Positions 49,439-58,840 of a DNA stretch of 64,000 nt are shown in pieces. The stretch's first letter is position 1; the number at the start of each line of letters is the position of its first letter. The translations under genes and the position numbers were made by a program. Origin of the DNA: Microbacterium sp. (GTDB lineage Bacteria; Actinomycetota; Actinomycetes; Actinomycetales; Microbacteriaceae); the NCBI GenBank assembly GCA_029239635.1, contig JARBUN010000003.1, positions 1-64,000 on the forward strand, given 5' to 3'. A model generated the notes under the pieces. It worked only from the letters and a program-made list of their open reading frames with translations. It was not told the origin of the DNA and did not search any database.

Positions 49439-52255
49439 ATGACCTCGTTCGACTACTTCGTCCACGGCGAGCTGCCGACCCCCACCCTTCCCACCGACGA
49501 GGCCCGTGCGCTGATGCGCGAGGTCTACGGGGTCGACGTCGACCTCCGTTCGCTCGGCAGTCAGCAGGACCAGAACTTCCTCGCCACTCCCGTCGCCGGC
49601 GGCGACCCGCTCGGCGTGCTGAAGATCAGCAACCCGGTGTTCAGCGAGTCCGAGATCGAGATGCAGGATGCCGCGGCGGCGGTCGTCGCGCGGGCCGAGC
49701 CGACGCTGCGGATCCCGCGGATCGTCGACGGCCCCCGCGGGCCGATGTCCGGCTGGTGGGAGACCTCGCAAGGGCGCCTGCACGCGCGCGTCATCTCGTT
49801 CGTGTCCGGGAAGACGCTGACGGGATCGGGCTACCTCTCGCCCCGGGTCGTCGAGCGTCTGGGCGAGCTGTCGGCGGCGGTGAGCGTGGCTCTCGCGAAC
49901 GAGACCCACCCCGCCTCGGGGCGCGTGCTGCAGTGGGACCTCCGCCACGCGGAACGCGCGATCGCCGAGATCTCCGAGACCGAGCCGGACGCCGACGTCC
50001 GCGCGTTCACCGCCGAGGCCACCGCCCGCGCGCTCGCCGCGCTCGCGCCCGTCTCCGACGCGCTGCCGCGCCAGCTCGGGCACTTCGACGTCACGGACGA
50101 CAACGTGCTCCGCCCCGACGGCATCCAGACCCTCCCCGATGCCGTCATCGACTTCGGCGACGTCATCGACTCGTGGGCGGTCGGCGAGATCGCCGTGACC
50201 GTCTCGTCGGTGCTGCACCACGCCGGGGGTTCGTACCGTACCGCGCTGCCCGCCATCGCCGCCTTCGACCGTCGGCGCCCCCTCTCCGACGAGGAGATCA
50301 CCGCCCTGTGGCCGCTCGTCGTGCTGCGCGGGGTCGTGCTCGTCTTGAGCGGCCGTCAGCAGGTGCGCCTCGACGAGGCGAACGACTACGCCAGCGGCGC
50401 CCTGGACCGGGAGTTCGCGATCCTGCGCCGGGCGACCGCCGTGCCCATCGAGGTCGCGACCGCGCGCATCCGTCACGCCCTCAGCCGCCCCGCCGCAGCG
50501 AACCCCGAGTGGACCGGCGCCACGCTGCTGCCCGAGCCCGACAGGGCGGTGATCCTGGATGCCGGGACCCTGTCGCCGCTCGCCGACGAGGGCGCGTGGC
50601 TCGAGGACGACGCCGTGGAACGGGCGGCGCAGCGCCTGCTCGACGAGGGAGCCGCGGTGGTTGTGCTCCCGGCGCTCCGCCCGGTGCTGCTGGGGGCGCC
50701 GTCTCGCACCCCGAACGCGCCCGCGACCGTGCCGACCGCTGCTTCCGTGTGGTTCGCGCAGCCCACCTCGCTGCGCGTCCCGGCGGGGCTGAGCGTGCGA
50801 CAGGGGGAGACCGAGATCACGGAAGCCCCGGCACGGACCCGCATCGACGTGCTGTTCGCGACGCTCGATCCCGCGGAGGTGCCCGCGGCGCTCCCGGCCG
50901 CCGACCTGCCCGGGTGGCGCGCCGTCGTCGGCGACGCCACGCGCGCGCTCGGAGTCGATGCTCCCGTCGAGCTCGAGGACGACCTCCTCGGCCGCCGCGA
51001 AGCGGTCGTCGCGGAGGTGCAGGAGCACTACTACGCCCAGCCGCCCCGCATCGAGCGCGGGTGGCGCGAGTACCTCGTCGACGTCGACGGTCGGGTCTAC
51101 CTCGACATGGTCAACAACGTCGCCTCGGTGGGTCACGCGCATCCCCGCATCGCCGCCGCGGTCGCCCGCCAGACGCGCCTGCTGAACACGAACTCGCGCT
51201 TCCACTACGCCGCGATCACGCGCTACGCCGAGCGCGTGGCATCCACCCTTCCCGACGAGCTCGACACGGTGTTCTTCGTCAACTCCGGGTCGGAGGCGGT
51301 CGATCTCGCGATCCGCCTCGCCCTGGCGGCGACCGACCGCCGCGACGTCGTCGCGATGGCCGAGGCGTACCACGGCTGGACCTACGCGAGCGATGCCGTC
51401 TCGACCTCGATCGCCGACAATCCCTACGCCCTCGACACGCGCCCCGACTGGGTCCACACCGTCGATGCGGCCAACTCCTACCGCGGTCGCCACCGGGGAG
51501 CGGATGCCGCGGCCTACGCGCCCGAGGCCGCGGCTCGCCTGCGTGCGCTCGCCGCGGAGGGGCACCCGCCCGCCGCGTTCCTCAGCGAGACGTTCTACGG
51601 CAACGCCGGGGGCGTCGCCCTGCCGGACGGCTACCTGAAGGAGGTGTACGCCACGGTGCGCGAGCTCGGCGGTCTCGCCGTCGCCGACGAGGTGCAGGTG
51701 GGCTTCGGCCGCCTCGGCTCGTGGTTCTGGGGCTTCCAGCAGCAGGGGGTCGTCCCCGACATCGTCGCGGTCGCGAAGTCGATCGGCGCGGGATTCCCGC
51801 TCGGTGCGGTCATCACGCGCCGCGAGATCGCCGACCGTTATCGCACCCAGGGGTACTTCTTCTCCTCCACCGGGGGATCGCCGCTGTCGTCCGTCGTCGG
51901 CCAGACCGTGCTCGACATCATTGACGAGGAACAGCTGCAGGAGAACGCGCGGGTCGTCGGCGCGCACCTCAAGGCGCGTCTCGAGGCGCTGGGGGATCGG
52001 CATCCGATCGTCGGCACGGTCCACGGGGCGGGGCTGTACCTCGGCCTGGAGTTCGTGCGCGATCGCGAGACGCTCGCCCCGGCGACGGAGGAGACCACCG
52101 CGATCTGCGACCGTCTCCTCGAGCTCGGCGTGATCATGCAGCCCACCGGCGACCACCAGAACGTGCTGAAGATCAAGCCGCCGCTGTGCGTGACCCAGGA
52201 CTCGGCCGACTACTTCGTCGACATGCTCGACCGGGTGCTGTCGACGGGGTACTGA
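49439..52255 (+). CDS. Fused APH-type kinase and class III aminotransferase
   Basis: Protein of 938 residues. Residues 1-330 form an aminoglycoside phosphotransferase-like kinase with the catalytic loop QLGHFDVTDDNVL and metal site VIDFGDVIDSW. A region of about 150 residues follows that I do not recognise. Residues about 510-935 form a class III PLP aminotransferase: NSGSEAVDLAIRLA, AYHGWTYAS, ADEVQVGFGRLG and the PLP lysine (residue 780) in VAKSIGAGFPLG. Fusions of this type elsewhere phosphorylate an amino alcohol and then eliminate phosphate, as in ethanolamine-phosphate phospho-lyase. Many such proteins carry an M23-like domain in the middle, which here is reduced or replaced. Confidence 0.85.
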   Translation: MTSFDYFVHGELPTPTLPTDEARALMREVYGVDVDLRSLGSQQDQNFLATPVAGGDPLGVLKISNPVFSESEIEMQDAAAAVVARAEPTLRIPRIVDGPRGPMSGWWETSQGRLHARVISFVSGKTLTGSGYLSPRVVERLGELSAAVSVALANETHPASGRVLQWDLRHAERAIAEISETEPDADVRAFTAEATARALAALAPVSDALPRQLGHFDVTDDNVLRPDGIQTLPDAVIDFGDVIDSWAVGEIAVTVSSVLHHAGGSYRTALPAIAAFDRRRPLSDEEITALWPLVVLRGVVLVLSGRQQVRLDEANDYASGALDREFAILRRATAVPIEVATARIRHALSRPAAANPEWTGATLLPEPDRAVILDAGTLSPLADEGAWLEDDAVERAAQRLLDEGAAVVVLPALRPVLLGAPSRTPNAPATVPTAASVWFAQPTSLRVPAGLSVRQGETEITEAPARTRIDVLFATLDPAEVPAALPAADLPGWRAVVGDATRALGVDAPVELEDDLLGRREAVVAEVQEHYYAQPPRIERGWREYLVDVDGRVYLDMVNNVASVGHAHPRIAAAVARQTRLLNTNSRFHYAAITRYAERVASTLPDELDTVFFVNSGSEAVDLAIRLALAATDRRDVVAMAEAYHGWTYASDAVSTSIADNPYALDTRPDWVHTVDAANSYRGRHRGADAAAYAPEAAARLRALAAEGHPPAAFLSETFYGNAGGVALPDGYLKEVYATVRELGGLAVADEVQVGFGRLGSWFWGFQQQGVVPDIVAVAKSIGAGFPLGAVITRREIADRYRTQGYFFSSTGGSPLSSVVGQTVLDIIDEEQLQENARVVGAHLKARLEALGDRHPIVGTVHGAGLYLGLEFVRDRETLAPATEETTAICDRLLELGVIMQPTGDHQNVLKIKPPLCVTQDSADYFVDMLDRVLSTGY

Positions 52256-52282
52256 CGCAGGGCGCGTGCGCTGTCGAGTCGC

Positions 52283-53203
52283 TCAGACGCCGAGGTCGCC
52301 TGCGCGCGACAGGCTCTCTCGCAGTGCCCGTGCTGAGCGGAACCCGAACCAGCGAGCGAGGAGGTCGTCGCGCAGGAGTTCGTCGCCATGTGCGTCCCAC
52401 GCGGTGCGAACACGACCGAGGCGGACGTCGCGGATGCGATCGGCGGGGGCACGACCTGCGCGGGAGAGCACGCGCGTCAGGTGGCGTCTGCTTACCGACA
52501 GCATTCCTGCAAGGCTTTCCACCGAGAAATCCGGCTCATGGGCGTTCGCAGCGATCACGGCATCCGCTCGTCGGACGAGCGGGTCGGTCTTCTCCTCCTC
52601 CCCCCGAGGAGTCGCGGCGGACGCAGCGGTGGAGAGAGAGAGGGCTTCGAAGACGCTTCGCAGCTGATCGATCTCGCTGTCCGAGGGCCGCGGCATCCCC
52701 CTCAGGACCGCCGAGGCGAGGGCGATCGTGGCGACCGAGGAGGAAGTCGGCCTCGACACGCAGACGGACGCGGGCCACCATCGGCCCTCTCCGCTCAGGG
52801 CGACCTCCAGGACCTTTCCTGGTGCTGTCGTCGTGATCGTCACCTGACGGCTCCGGGGGAGGACGATGGTGTCGCCGGCGTCGAAGTTCACCCCGTGCTC
52901 GCCGACGACGGCACCGGCGCCGTGCTGGACGAACCACAAGGTGCGGGTGGCCCCCGCGTCGGGTCTCCCGTGATGGAGCACCGTCATCGCACGGTAGTTC
53001 AGGGCTCGGACCGTGACTCCTGCGAATCCCCGCCCGCGATCGATCGCGAGCAGCCGGTGGGGTGGCGTCGAGATGTCGTCATCACGGGCCTCCTCGCGCG
53101 GCGCCACCGCCGGAGATGGTCGCGCTGCCGCCCGATCGAGGGCCGAGGGCGGCCTTTCCCTCCACACTTCTCCCATTCGAGCCTCCGTCTCTTCTTCCCG
53201 CAC
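52283..53203 (-). CDS. AraC family transcriptional regulator
   Basis: Protein of 306 residues. An N-terminal cupin-like sensory region (WFVQHGAGAVVGEHGVNFDAGDTIVLP) is followed by a C-terminal double helix-turn-helix of AraC type (FSVESLAGMLSVSRRHLTRVLSRAG, then LLARWFGFRSARALRESLSRAG). It is read divergently from the RCC1-like secreted protein, 204 bp away, and may control it. The start at 53203 or 53176 cannot be decided; neither has a strong ribosome site. It ends 28 nt from the convergent aminotransferase stop. Confidence 0.82.
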   Translation of the reverse strand: MREEETEARMGEVWRERPPSALDRAAARPSPAVAPREEARDDDISTPPHRLLAIDRGRGFAGVTVRALNYRAMTVLHHGRPDAGATRTLWFVQHGAGAVVGEHGVNFDAGDTIVLPRSRQVTITTTAPGKVLEVALSGEGRWWPASVCVSRPTSSSVATIALASAVLRGMPRPSDSEIDQLRSVFEALSLSTAASAATPRGEEEKTDPLVRRADAVIAANAHEPDFSVESLAGMLSVSRRHLTRVLSRAGRAPADRIRDVRLGRVRTAWDAHGDELLRDDLLARWFGFRSARALRESLSRAGDLGV

Positions 53204-53407
53204 GTTCGCATGCCCAGAGGGTGCCGCCCGGGTCGAGGCGGCCCCTGCGGGTGGGTGGGCCGCAGGTTTTCACCCCTCGCTTCGTGAAAGGGACGCAATG
53301 TCACGTCGAGGGCGCATCCTGATCCGTTTTCGGCAGGCGTGGGCGGTGGGTGGCAGAGGATGGCGGCGAAGCGCGTCACCATGCGCTGTTGAGAGAAGGA
53401 GCCACCT

Positions 53408-56296
53408 ATGTCCGAGACCGACGATTCCGTCGTTCAGCCCAAGAGCCGCGCAGGACTGTCCCGCCGCGCCGTCGTCGGGGGAGCGATCTGGGCGACCCCG
53501 GTGATGCTCATGATGACCTCATCTCCCGCCTACGCCGTCTCGAACACGCGGTACAAGCTCAGCCTCGTCCCCACAACGACCGCTCTCGCCGCGGGGGACA
53601 CCACCGTCGCGGGTATCCTCACGACGCCGGCGGGGGTCCCGGTCGCGGGACAGCCGATCACGCTCTCGTTGGGGACCCGAAGCGCAACCGTGACGACCGA
53701 CGGCTCGGGCACAGGGACCAAGGTCCTCGATCTGAACCGTCCGTGGGCATCGCCCGGCTCCACGACCACGGTGACGGCTCTGTCCGACAACCTGTCCGAG
53801 TCGGGGACAGCGACAGTGGTGGGCGCGAACGTCCTGGTGGGTTCGAGCAACTACATGGGGCAGCTGGGCATCGGTTCCGCGGGCAATGATCAACCGGAGC
53901 TGCTGCAGACGTCGCTGAAGTTCCCGTCGCCGGTGGTGGAGATCAGCGCGGCGGGGACGCATGCGCTGGCGCTGCTGGCAGATGGCACGGTGTGGTCGAC
54001 GGGATCGAACGTCGACGGTTCTCTAGGCGATGGGACGAAGACGGATCGGTTCGTGTGGGGGATCGTGCCGGGGCTGTCGAACGTGATCTCGGTGACCACC
54101 ACCCTGGGTGGGTCGCACGCGTTGACGGCGAACGGCGACGTATGGGCGTGGGGTGACGGCGCGAACGCGCAGTTGGGCCAAGAGGATTCCTCGAAGTGGG
54201 GAACGCAGTGGCCGTCTCCTCAGAAGGTGAAGTCGCTGCCGGGCGCCACACAGCTGGCGTCGACGTCGTTGCGTGCGGTGTTCGCTCTGATGTCGGATGG
54301 CACGGTCAAGTCGTGGGGTGCCGGGTGGGCGTTCCAGCGCGGTGATGCCGATGGGAACCCGCGGGGTTCAGCGGCGACGATCGCGGGGCTGAGCGATGTG
54401 GTGCAGCTCGGTTCGGGCTTCGGCGGCGGGGGTCTGGCCTTGAAGAAGGACGGGACCGTGTGGGCGTGGGGCAACAACGACAAGGGTCAGTTGTGCGATG
54501 GCACGACCACGGCACGGTCGACGCCGGTGCAGATTCCGGGTCTGACGGGTGTGACCCAGGTCTCGGGCGGTCCGGGTTCGGACTTCGGCTTCGGCAGCGG
54601 ATACGCGTTGAAGTCCGACGGGACGGTGTGGGCGTGGGGCGAGAACAATCGCGGCCAGCTCGGTGACGGCACGACCGTGGATCGGAACACTCCGGTCCAG
54701 GTGTTGAACATCACCACGGCCACTCAGATCACCGGTTCGATCACGTCGGGGTTCGCTCTCCTGTCGGACAACCGCGTCGCGGCCTGGGGTGAGACCTTCC
54801 TGAACGACATCGGGACCACCTCCGCTCCCGCGTACGTCACACCGGCACGCCCCGTCGCGAAGGTTCGCGCCTCGCAGCACAACAAATTCGGCTTCCACGG
54901 CTTGTACCTCATCACGGGCCAGGCTGTTCTGTCGGCCGATGTCGCCGATGCCACCGTGAAGGCCGGTTCGCCGTCGACGGTGACCGCGAAGGCATCGACC
55001 TCCACTCACGTTCCTGTTGCCGGCGTCGCGCTCACCCTGAATGCGACACGAGGGGCGTCAGTGGGCGCGGCGAGCGGGTCGACGGATGCGAACGGTGAGT
55101 TCGTGACGACGGTCACACCCGACGCATGGACGACGCCCGGCGAATCCGTCCGCGTCACGGTTGCCGACGACGCGAGCGAGGCGTCCGATTCGCTCACCGT
55201 GTTGGGGGCCAACCTCATCGTGGCGGCGAGCAACTACTTCGGAATTCTCGGCATCGGAACCTACAGAACGACCGAGTGGGTGCCTCGACAGACCTCGCCG
55301 GTGTTCCCGTCGCCCGTCGTCGACCTCAGCTCGTCGGGCGCCTGGGCCATCGCACTTCTCGAGGATGGGACGGTCTGGACGACGGGCGGAAACTTCACGG
55401 GCGCTCTCGGCGACGGAACCTTCAACGACAGGTACGTCTGGGGTATCGTGCCGGGTCTTTCCGACATCGTCGACGTGACCACGACGCTCGAGGGTTGCAT
55501 CGCCCTGACTCGCTCCGGCGACGTCTATGCCTGGGGTGGAGGTCTTGAGGGCCAGCTCGGGCAGGCTGACTCGTCGAAGTGGTCGTCGAACTGGCCGACG
55601 CCGATGAAGGTCGACGGTATCTCGGGGGTCGTGAAGATCGCCAGCACGGTGGCGCGCGCCGTCTTCGCCCTGAAGGCGGATGGCCAAGCATGGGCCTGGG
55701 GAACCGGTGGCCGCACCGGCGACGGGACGGACGTCACGCGCGGTACGCCTCAGCCGATCCCGGGGATGAGCAACGTCGTCCAGATGGCGTCGGGAATGGA
55801 CGGCGGGCTGATGCTCAAGGGCGACGGCACCGTGTGGGCATGGGGGAGCAACCAGAACGGGCAGCTCTGCGACGGAACGACCACCTTCTCGAACACCCCC
55901 TTGAAGATCAGCGGGCTCACGAACGTGAAGCAGCTGTCGGGATGCAACGGAGACGACTGGTTGAGCTACAACGGGATGGCGTTGAAGAACGACGGGACAG
56001 TCTGGACATGGGGGTCGAACCTTGCCGGGCAGCTCGGCGATGGCACCACGAACGACCGCCACTACCCCGGCCAGGTCGTGAACCTCAGCGGGGTGAAGGA
56101 GATCACCGGCTCGATCGGAGCCGCCTACGCTCTGCTCGACGACGGACGCGTCGCCGCCTGGGGGAAGACGGGCCTCGACGGCATCGGGTACACCACGACG
56201 GCGAAGCTCTTCACTCCGAGTCGGCCGGTGACGAAGATCCGCGCTTCGCTCCACAACTGGCACCTCTTCCGAGCGCTGTACCTCATCACGGAGTGA
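53408..56296 (+). CDS. Tat-exported protein with two RCC1-like propellers
   Basis: Secreted protein of 962 residues. The N-terminus is a Tat signal (LSRRAVVGGAIWATP) cleaved after SSPAYA. An Ig-like domain of about 80 residues precedes each of two RCC1-repeat beta-propellers (about residues 135-500 and 600-960), recognised by repeats such as LALLADGTVWSTGSN, LKKDGTVWAWGNN and GQLGDGTT. The halves align along their length, so the gene arose by internal duplication. RCC1-like extracellular proteins of actinobacteria are not characterised; a role in adhesion or binding is a guess. The ATG at 53408 has GAAGGAG upstream. No anchor is visible at the C-terminus. Confidence 0.85.
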   Translation: MSETDDSVVQPKSRAGLSRRAVVGGAIWATPVMLMMTSSPAYAVSNTRYKLSLVPTTTALAAGDTTVAGILTTPAGVPVAGQPITLSLGTRSATVTTDGSGTGTKVLDLNRPWASPGSTTTVTALSDNLSESGTATVVGANVLVGSSNYMGQLGIGSAGNDQPELLQTSLKFPSPVVEISAAGTHALALLADGTVWSTGSNVDGSLGDGTKTDRFVWGIVPGLSNVISVTTTLGGSHALTANGDVWAWGDGANAQLGQEDSSKWGTQWPSPQKVKSLPGATQLASTSLRAVFALMSDGTVKSWGAGWAFQRGDADGNPRGSAATIAGLSDVVQLGSGFGGGGLALKKDGTVWAWGNNDKGQLCDGTTTARSTPVQIPGLTGVTQVSGGPGSDFGFGSGYALKSDGTVWAWGENNRGQLGDGTTVDRNTPVQVLNITTATQITGSITSGFALLSDNRVAAWGETFLNDIGTTSAPAYVTPARPVAKVRASQHNKFGFHGLYLITGQAVLSADVADATVKAGSPSTVTAKASTSTHVPVAGVALTLNATRGASVGAASGSTDANGEFVTTVTPDAWTTPGESVRVTVADDASEASDSLTVLGANLIVAASNYFGILGIGTYRTTEWVPRQTSPVFPSPVVDLSSSGAWAIALLEDGTVWTTGGNFTGALGDGTFNDRYVWGIVPGLSDIVDVTTTLEGCIALTRSGDVYAWGGGLEGQLGQADSSKWSSNWPTPMKVDGISGVVKIASTVARAVFALKADGQAWAWGTGGRTGDGTDVTRGTPQPIPGMSNVVQMASGMDGGLMLKGDGTVWAWGSNQNGQLCDGTTTFSNTPLKISGLTNVKQLSGCNGDDWLSYNGMALKNDGTVWTWGSNLAGQLGDGTTNDRHYPGQVVNLSGVKEITGSIGAAYALLDDGRVAAWGKTGLDGIGYTTTAKLFTPSRPVTKIRASLHNWHLFRALYLITE

Positions 56297-56314
56297 GCAC
56301 GCGCTGAGCGAGCT

Positions 56315-56360
56315 CGAGCGGCCCCGGTAGACGACACGCGTCGTCGACCGGGGCCGCTCG
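56315..56360 (+). terminator. Terminator after the RCC1-like gene
   Basis: A 21-bp stem (CGAGCGGCCCCGGT at the base) with a single mismatch and a 4-nt loop ends about 60 nt after the stop codon. It lies between convergent genes. Confidence 0.75.
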
Positions 56361-56434
56361 GACGTCATCTCCACAGGCCAGGGCACCCCGCGTCATGACG
56401 GGGCACATCTCCGCCACGACGGGGCTCGCCACCG

Positions 56435-57241
56435 TCAGGGGGTGATGACCGCCACCCCCGCCTCGGCGAGCGCCGCCGCGAGCTCGGGGGAGGGCGGGGC
56501 GTCGGTGATGAGGTAGTCGGCCTTCTCGAGCGGGGTCACCTGGGCGAACAGGCGGCGGTCGAGCTTGGTCGAGTCGGCGAGGATCGCCGTTCGGTCGGCG
56601 CGCTGGATCATCTCGCTCATCATCGTCGCGTCGCCGAGGTTGCTGGTCGAGAACCCGGAGGCATCCACCGCTCCCACGGCGATGAGGGCGTAGTCGCAGC
56701 GGATGTCGACCTCGGGGGTGTGCGAGTTCATCGCCAGCGTCACCGGTCCGGTCGTGGCCTGCGTGATCGTGCGCACCGCGCCGCCGAAGATGTAGAGGTC
56801 GCGGAAGACGCTCGGGGAGATCTCCGCCGGGATGCGCAGGTTGTTCGTCGCGATCGTGAGGTTGCGGTGGTTGCGCAGCGCGCGCGCCACCGCGAGGGTC
56901 GTCGTTCCCGCGTTGAGCATGAGGACGGACCCGTCTTCGATCAGATCCGCGGCCAGGGTGGCGATGCGCTCCTTCTCGGCGATCTGCATCTGCAGCCGCA
57001 CGTCCAGTCCTCGGTCGCGCCCGGGGACCGACATCGCGCTCACCGCCCCGCCGTGGGTGCGTACGACGATGCCCTCGCGATCGAGCTGGTCGAGGTCGCG
57101 GCGTACGGTGTCGATCGACACCCCGAAGTGCGAGGCGAGGTCGACGACGGTCACCTGCCCCGATTCGGCGACGTAGGCCGCCAGTTCGGCTTTGCGACCC
57201 GCCGGGAGTCGCCGCTTCGTCGAGGCTGTCTGTCCGTCCAT
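56435..57241 (-). CDS. DeoR family transcriptional regulator
   Basis: Repressor of 268 residues. The N-terminal DeoR winged helix is clear (GRKAELAAYVAESGQVTVVDLASHFGVSIDTVRRDLDQLDREG). The C-terminal domain has the isomerase-like fold with LNAGTTTLAVARAL and ILADSTKL, which sense phosphorylated sugars. It is divergent from the sugar import operon starting at 57475, which it probably represses. The start at 57241 is the first ATG with family-like sequence. Confidence 0.88.
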   Translation of the reverse strand: MDGQTASTKRRLPAGRKAELAAYVAESGQVTVVDLASHFGVSIDTVRRDLDQLDREGIVVRTHGGAVSAMSVPGRDRGLDVRLQMQIAEKERIATLAADLIEDGSVLMLNAGTTTLAVARALRNHRNLTIATNNLRIPAEISPSVFRDLYIFGGAVRTITQATTGPVTLAMNSHTPEVDIRCDYALIAVGAVDASGFSTSNLGDATMMSEMIQRADRTAILADSTKLDRRLFAQVTPLEKADYLITDAPPSPELAAALAEAGVAVITP

Positions 57242-57379
57242 GCGGTCATCTCTAGCACAGCGCGGGCCTCGAAACAGCATCGGTCGCCAGAAAACGGCAT
57301 GGAACAGCAGCAAATGAGCTTCTTTCGCCGCTTTCGTTGCGCTCGGATGCCGCAATTGTCACGAATCTGCATCCATGCC

Positions 57380-57408
57380 TTGACGATCGGCGCACTCGCG
57401 CGCATACT
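57380..57408 (+). promoter_or_regulatory. Promoter of the DeoR-linked sugar operon
   Basis: TTGACG (57380-57385), a spacer of exactly 17 bp and CATACT (57403-57408), 66 nt before the ATG of the binding protein. AACAGCA/AAGCAGCA-type direct repeats at about 57272, 57303, 57416 and 57448 could be DeoR sites. Confidence 0.6.
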
Positions 57409-57474
57409 CATGCTTAAAGCAGCAAGAACGCGCATAACGGCGCGAAATACAGCAGATCTCAATGAGGAGAAACG

Positions 57475-58767
57475 ATGGACAACAGCGGGCGCCGGCGTCG
57501 AAACGCCATCAAGCTCGTCGGTGTCGCAGCAGCGGCCACGACCCTCCTGGCGATGGCGGGGTGCTCGTCGAACGGGGCGGCGACCTCGGCAGACGGAGAC
57601 GTCACGATCGAGTTCGCCCAGTGGTGGGAGCCCGAACTGGGTGACGGACAGTTCCGCGGGCTCATGGACGAGTTCGAGAAGGAGAACCCGGGCATCAAGG
57701 TCGACCTGGTCAGCGGCCCCTACGCCTCGACCAAGGAGCAGCTCTTCGCCGGTGCCGCGTCCGGCACGATGCCCGATGTCGTCGGTCTCGACGGTGCCTG
57801 GGTCAGCGACTTCGCCAAGCAGGGTGTGATCGCCGACCTGTCGAAGCTGATGAGCGACTCCGGATACGACGACAGCCAGCTCGCCAGCCAGATCAAGGTC
57901 GACGGCAGCACCTACATGATCCCGGTGGTCAACTTCGTCTACCCGATGTTCACGAACGACGGCCTGCTCGCGCAGGCGGGTGTCACGACCCCGCCGTCCA
58001 CCCGCACGGAGTTCGCCGACGCGGCGAAGAAGATCAAGGCCCTCGGCGGCGACGTCTCGGGATGGGTGCTCCCGCTGTCGCTCGAAGCCCCCAACGGCGT
58101 GCAGAACGACGTCATGTCGTGGGTCTGGGCCTCCGGGGGATCCATGCTGAAGGACGGCCAGCCCGACCTGACCAACTCCGACGTCTCGTCGGCGACCGAC
58201 TACATCCAGCAGCTCTGGGATGACGGCGTCATCGCACCCGGGTCCTTCACCATGAAGGAGCAGGACAAGGTCGAGGAGTTCACCAACGGCCGCGTGGGCA
58301 TGATGATCGACTCGCTCGCGCACATCAACCTCATCCGCCAGTCGAACCCCGACCTGACCTTCTCGATCTCGGCGATCCCCGCCGAGGACGGCTTCACGGG
58401 GGAGCGCGGCATCCCCTACGCCTCGTGGGGCATCGGCGTGGCCGAGAACTCCGAGCACAAGGACGCCGCGTTCAAGCTCGTCCAGTTCCTCATGAGCAAG
58501 GACGTCAACAGCGAGCTGTCGACGATGGCGAAGGCCTTTCCGGGGAACACCGAGTCGGTGCCGACCTTCGTCGAGGACGACGCGCTGTTCAAGACGGCCT
58601 TCGACATCTACAAGAAGGGCTACCCGGCGAACGAGTTCACCGGTCTCCCCGTCGCCGAGGAGCTCATGCGCCAGTTCGGCACCCAGTTCCAGTCCGCGCT
58701 GGACGGTCAGCAGTCGATGAGCGACGCGCTGAAGAAGACGCAGGACGAATGGACGTCGGAGTTCTGA
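57475..58767 (+). CDS. Sugar ABC transporter substrate-binding lipoprotein
   Basis: Binding protein of 430 residues. The signal peptide carries a basic start (RRRRNAIKLVG) and lipobox LAMAGC, Cys at about residue 29. The mature domain has EFAQWWEPELGDGQF, ADLSKLMSD and YMIPVVNFVYPMF. It is the first gene of the operon, with AAGGAG-like GAGGAG 6-8 nt before the ATG. It feeds the two permeases below. Sugar specificity is unknown; the aldolase and kinase downstream point to a ketose or polyol. Confidence 0.92.
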   Translation: MDNSGRRRRNAIKLVGVAAAATTLLAMAGCSSNGAATSADGDVTIEFAQWWEPELGDGQFRGLMDEFEKENPGIKVDLVSGPYASTKEQLFAGAASGTMPDVVGLDGAWVSDFAKQGVIADLSKLMSDSGYDDSQLASQIKVDGSTYMIPVVNFVYPMFTNDGLLAQAGVTTPPSTRTEFADAAKKIKALGGDVSGWVLPLSLEAPNGVQNDVMSWVWASGGSMLKDGQPDLTNSDVSSATDYIQQLWDDGVIAPGSFTMKEQDKVEEFTNGRVGMMIDSLAHINLIRQSNPDLTFSISAIPAEDGFTGERGIPYASWGIGVAENSEHKDAAFKLVQFLMSKDVNSELSTMAKAFPGNTESVPTFVEDDALFKTAFDIYKKGYPANEFTGLPVAEELMRQFGTQFQSALDGQQSMSDALKKTQDEWTSEF

Positions 58768-58780
58768 TCCGACCCCGACC

Positions 58781-58820
58781 CGGGATGCCGCACCGCCGTC
58801 GTGCGCGATGCGGCATCCCG
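58781..58820 (+). terminator. Intercistronic hairpin after the binding protein
   Basis: Perfect 11-bp arms CGGGATGCCGC and GCGGCATCCCG with an 18-nt loop lie between the binding protein stop and the permease. Such a hairpin can protect or partly end the upstream message so that binding protein outnumbers permease. Confidence 0.6.
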
Positions 58821-58840
58821 CTCAGCGAAAGCCGCACACC

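Noticed and set aside
49265..52156. A 963-codon minus-strand frame opposite the kinase-aminotransferase fusion
   Set aside because: No recognisable domain; the plus-strand gene has full catalytic motifs for two enzymes.
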